Source: Bordetella parapertussis (GTDB lineage Bacteria > Pseudomonadota > Gammaproteobacteria > Burkholderiales > Burkholderiaceae_B). Taken from it: a DNA stretch of 8,328 nt. The notes below the pieces were generated by a model. It was not told the DNA's origin and searched no databases. It saw only the letters and a list, made by a program, of their open reading frames with translations. The DNA is taken from contig CAMCWG010000124.1 of assembly GCA_945882005.1 (NCBI GenBank), positions 1-8,328 on the forward strand, written 5' to 3'. Both the position numbers and the translations under genes were made by a program. Shown here piece after piece: positions 7,101 through 8,328 of this stretch; position 1 is the stretch's first letter, and every line of letters starts with the position of its first letter.

Positions 7101-7276
7101 GAGCATTCGTCCGTCAGAGCAAGCGCGTGATAGCCTAGTGCAGCGGCTTGCGCAACGAGGCTTTCCGGTGCCGAGGCACCACGCAAAAATGAGAAGTGAC
7201 TTGAGACACTGAGCTCTGCGTACTCTGGGAGCCCTGAGAGTTGTTCTGTATGCATAGGGCTAACTGAAGATCCCAT
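4139..7276 (-). CDS. dnaE2: Error-prone DNA polymerase III alpha subunit DnaE2 (ImuC)
   Basis: 1045 residues, the normal length for DnaE2. Domains in order: PHP domain (about 19-270, [17 protein letters not shown] and [10 protein letters not shown]); polymerase palm and thumb with QGRGSAANS (349-357) and the catalytic aspartates D392 and D394 in PDIDVDF, plus D541 in [10 protein letters not shown]; fingers and tandem helix-hairpin-helix (around 850-880, [16 protein letters not shown]); OB domain (about 960-1031, [10 protein letters not shown] and FVTLEDETG). The short [20 protein letters not shown] block and lack of a long tail distinguish it from the replicative DnaE. DnaE2 does mutagenic synthesis across lesions after DNA damage, together with ImuA and ImuB. 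ATG 7276 overlaps imuB by 17 nt. ATG 7255, just 4 nt after the imuB stop, is an alternative, and neither has a Shine-Dalgarno site, so re-initiation after imuB is likely. All three catalytic aspartates are present, so the polymerase should be active. Confidence 0.96.
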   Translation of the reverse strand: [1045 protein letters not shown]

Positions 7277-8328
7277 GCAAGTACCAATGCGCGGGATCTA
7301 CATCACGCTCACGGTAAATCCAGTAACGCGCGCCCATTTTGTCGCGTGCCTCAAAATAATCTCTTGCGATACTTGGGCCATCCCACCAACCACACTCCAG
7401 GCGTTCAGGGCCACGTAATAGCTCAAGTGTTGTTTGATAAAACGGTCGATCCCGCTCTACACGTAGTGCGATGGGAACGGGCAATAACCAGAAGGGCCGA
7501 TCGAGCAACTGGGAATTGTCGTCGTGTATAGTTTTTTCGTGATTAGCAGGGGTACATATCCAGTTGTTTGCGATCTCAGGCCTGTGATCAGCGACCGGTG
7601 CGGGATGTAATAAAGACTGGGACCCTAGTCTTGAGGTAAGTAGGTCGAAAAGTTTGCGGCGCTCAGCAGGCGTGCGAAGCGTTTCCGGAAACAACCCTCC
7701 GGCCGTTTGTTGCAGCGCGCTGATCTCGAGGCTCTCTAGTGTTAACGCGACAACGGAATCTTTCAAGGGCAAGCGTTCAAGATGCTCATGTACCAACAGA
7801 GTCAGGCTGCCGAGCATATGCACAGGCTCGGCGAAAGCTAACTCGTGTTGTGTGTGTACGGCACTCTCCTTGTAGCGCTCGTGGTGCAAGGTAAGTCGTA
7901 AGCGGGTGAGGGCGCTACGCTTGGCAACAAGCCATGCGCACAGCTGCGATAGCATGTACTCAAGGACATGCATGATGGCCGCGGTGTGCTCCATACGTTC
8001 AGTCAAATCCAGACGCTGTACGAATTTAGGTGGCGGCACATAGGCGTTCAGAGTTGTGTGCGCTTGACTGTAAGCGGCATCGAGTTCTTTTAGAAGCGCC
8101 GGTCCGATTCGTCGTGATAGCCCTGCGCGCGGCAAGGCGCGTAAATCCTTAAATGTTTTGCAACCAATCGCATCGAGCCAGTCGCGATGCACTTGCGCGC
8201 CAGGTAGCGCGAGGCAGGGGAGTGGGTCGAGTGCTCGCTTCAATGAGGCTGAGGAGCATGCGTAGCGATGGAGTGCCTCGCTAGTATTCGTAAGCAGCCA
8301 CGCGCCTGTCGGGGTGGGCGCCACACTT
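7260..8328 (-). CDS. imuB: Y-family DNA polymerase-like protein ImuB, C-terminal part (5' end outside window)
   Basis: The frame runs open off the right edge, and about 355 residues are visible. GTG at 8324 lies inside the conserved APTPTGAWLL palm segment, so it is not the start; roughly 130 N-terminal residues are missing. After that come the thumb hairpin region (LDAIGCKTFKDLRALPRAGLSRRIG), the little-finger domain beginning around PPPKFVQRLDL, and the ImuB-specific tail with DHRPE, ECGWWDG, RDYFEA and ARYWIYRE, ending WYLHGIFS. ImuB is thought to be catalytically dead and to act as the adaptor joining DnaE2 and ImuA to the sliding clamp; the active-site part cannot be checked because it lies outside. 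A possible clamp-binding sequence is QTAGGLFP at about 205-212 from that GTG, a weak match to the QxxLF type. The order imuB-dnaE2 implies imuA and a LexA-controlled promoter just to the right. Confidence 0.94.
   Translation of the reverse strand, partial: SVAPTPTGAWLLTNTSEALHRYACSSASLKRALDPLPCLALPGAQVHRDWLDAIGCKTFKDLRALPRAGLSRRIGPALLKELDAAYSQAHTTLNAYVPPPKFVQRLDLTERMEHTAAIMHVLEYMLSQLCAWLVAKRSALTRLRLTLHHERYKESAVHTQHELAFAEPVHMLGSLTLLVHEHLERLPLKDSVVALTLESLEISALQQTAGGLFPETLRTPAERRKLFDLLTSRLGSQSLLHPAPVADHRPEIANNWICTPANHEKTIHDDNSQLLDRPFWLLPVPIALRVERDRPFYQTTLELLRGPERLECGWWDGPSIARDYFEARDKMGARYWIYRERDVDPAHWYLHGIFS

Noticed and set aside
1..8328. Search for defence system, CRISPR array, phage or transposon traces
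   Set aside because: No direct-repeat array, transposase, integrase, toxin-antitoxin pair or terminal inverted repeats were seen; all long frames are explained by ordinary chromosomal families.

Overview
This 8.3-kb window is a stretch of bacterial chromosome of moderate GC (slightly above 50% by eye), densely coded with short intergenic gaps. The gene families suggest a betaproteobacterium, probably Burkholderiales: an ImuB–DnaE2 mutagenesis cassette, a DUF945 protein, a YqeY protein, a DUF423 membrane protein and a thiolase-like/DUF35 pair. This assignment is inferred from family content only. I see no RNA gene, insertion sequence, CRISPR array or phage gene.

Layout, left to right. (1) Positions 1-579, plus strand: the C-terminal part of a DUF945 (YdgA-like) protein, ending at a strong bidirectional terminator (591-621). 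(2) Positions 638-2667, minus strand: a DUF423 membrane protein, then a thiolase-superfamily protein, then a DUF35 zinc-ribbon/OB-fold protein only 2 nt behind it. (3) Positions 2747-3632, plus strand: a small lipoprotein of unknown function and a PaaI-type hotdog thioesterase, divergent from block 2. (4) Positions 3646-8328, minus strand: imuB (5' end outside the window), dnaE2 overlapping it by 17 nt, and yqeY 37 nt further on.

How the genes work together. ImuB and DnaE2 are two parts of the SOS-induced mutasome: DnaE2 copies damaged DNA and ImuB, an inactive Y-family polymerase, links it to the sliding clamp. imuA and any LexA operator would lie to the right of the window. The thiolase-like and DUF35 proteins almost certainly form one complex acting on acyl-CoA thioesters. 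The thiolase-like protein appears to lack the usual catalytic cysteines, which points away from ordinary thiolysis and towards chemistry like that of the Ltp2/DUF35 steroid side-chain aldolases. The PaaI-like thioesterase also acts on acyl-CoA but is transcribed separately.

The best lead is the altered active site of the thiolase-like protein. The rest are recognisable families, with smaller oddities: yqeY outside its usual rpsU/dnaG neighbourhood, an unclear dnaE2 start, and a lipoprotein of unknown role.
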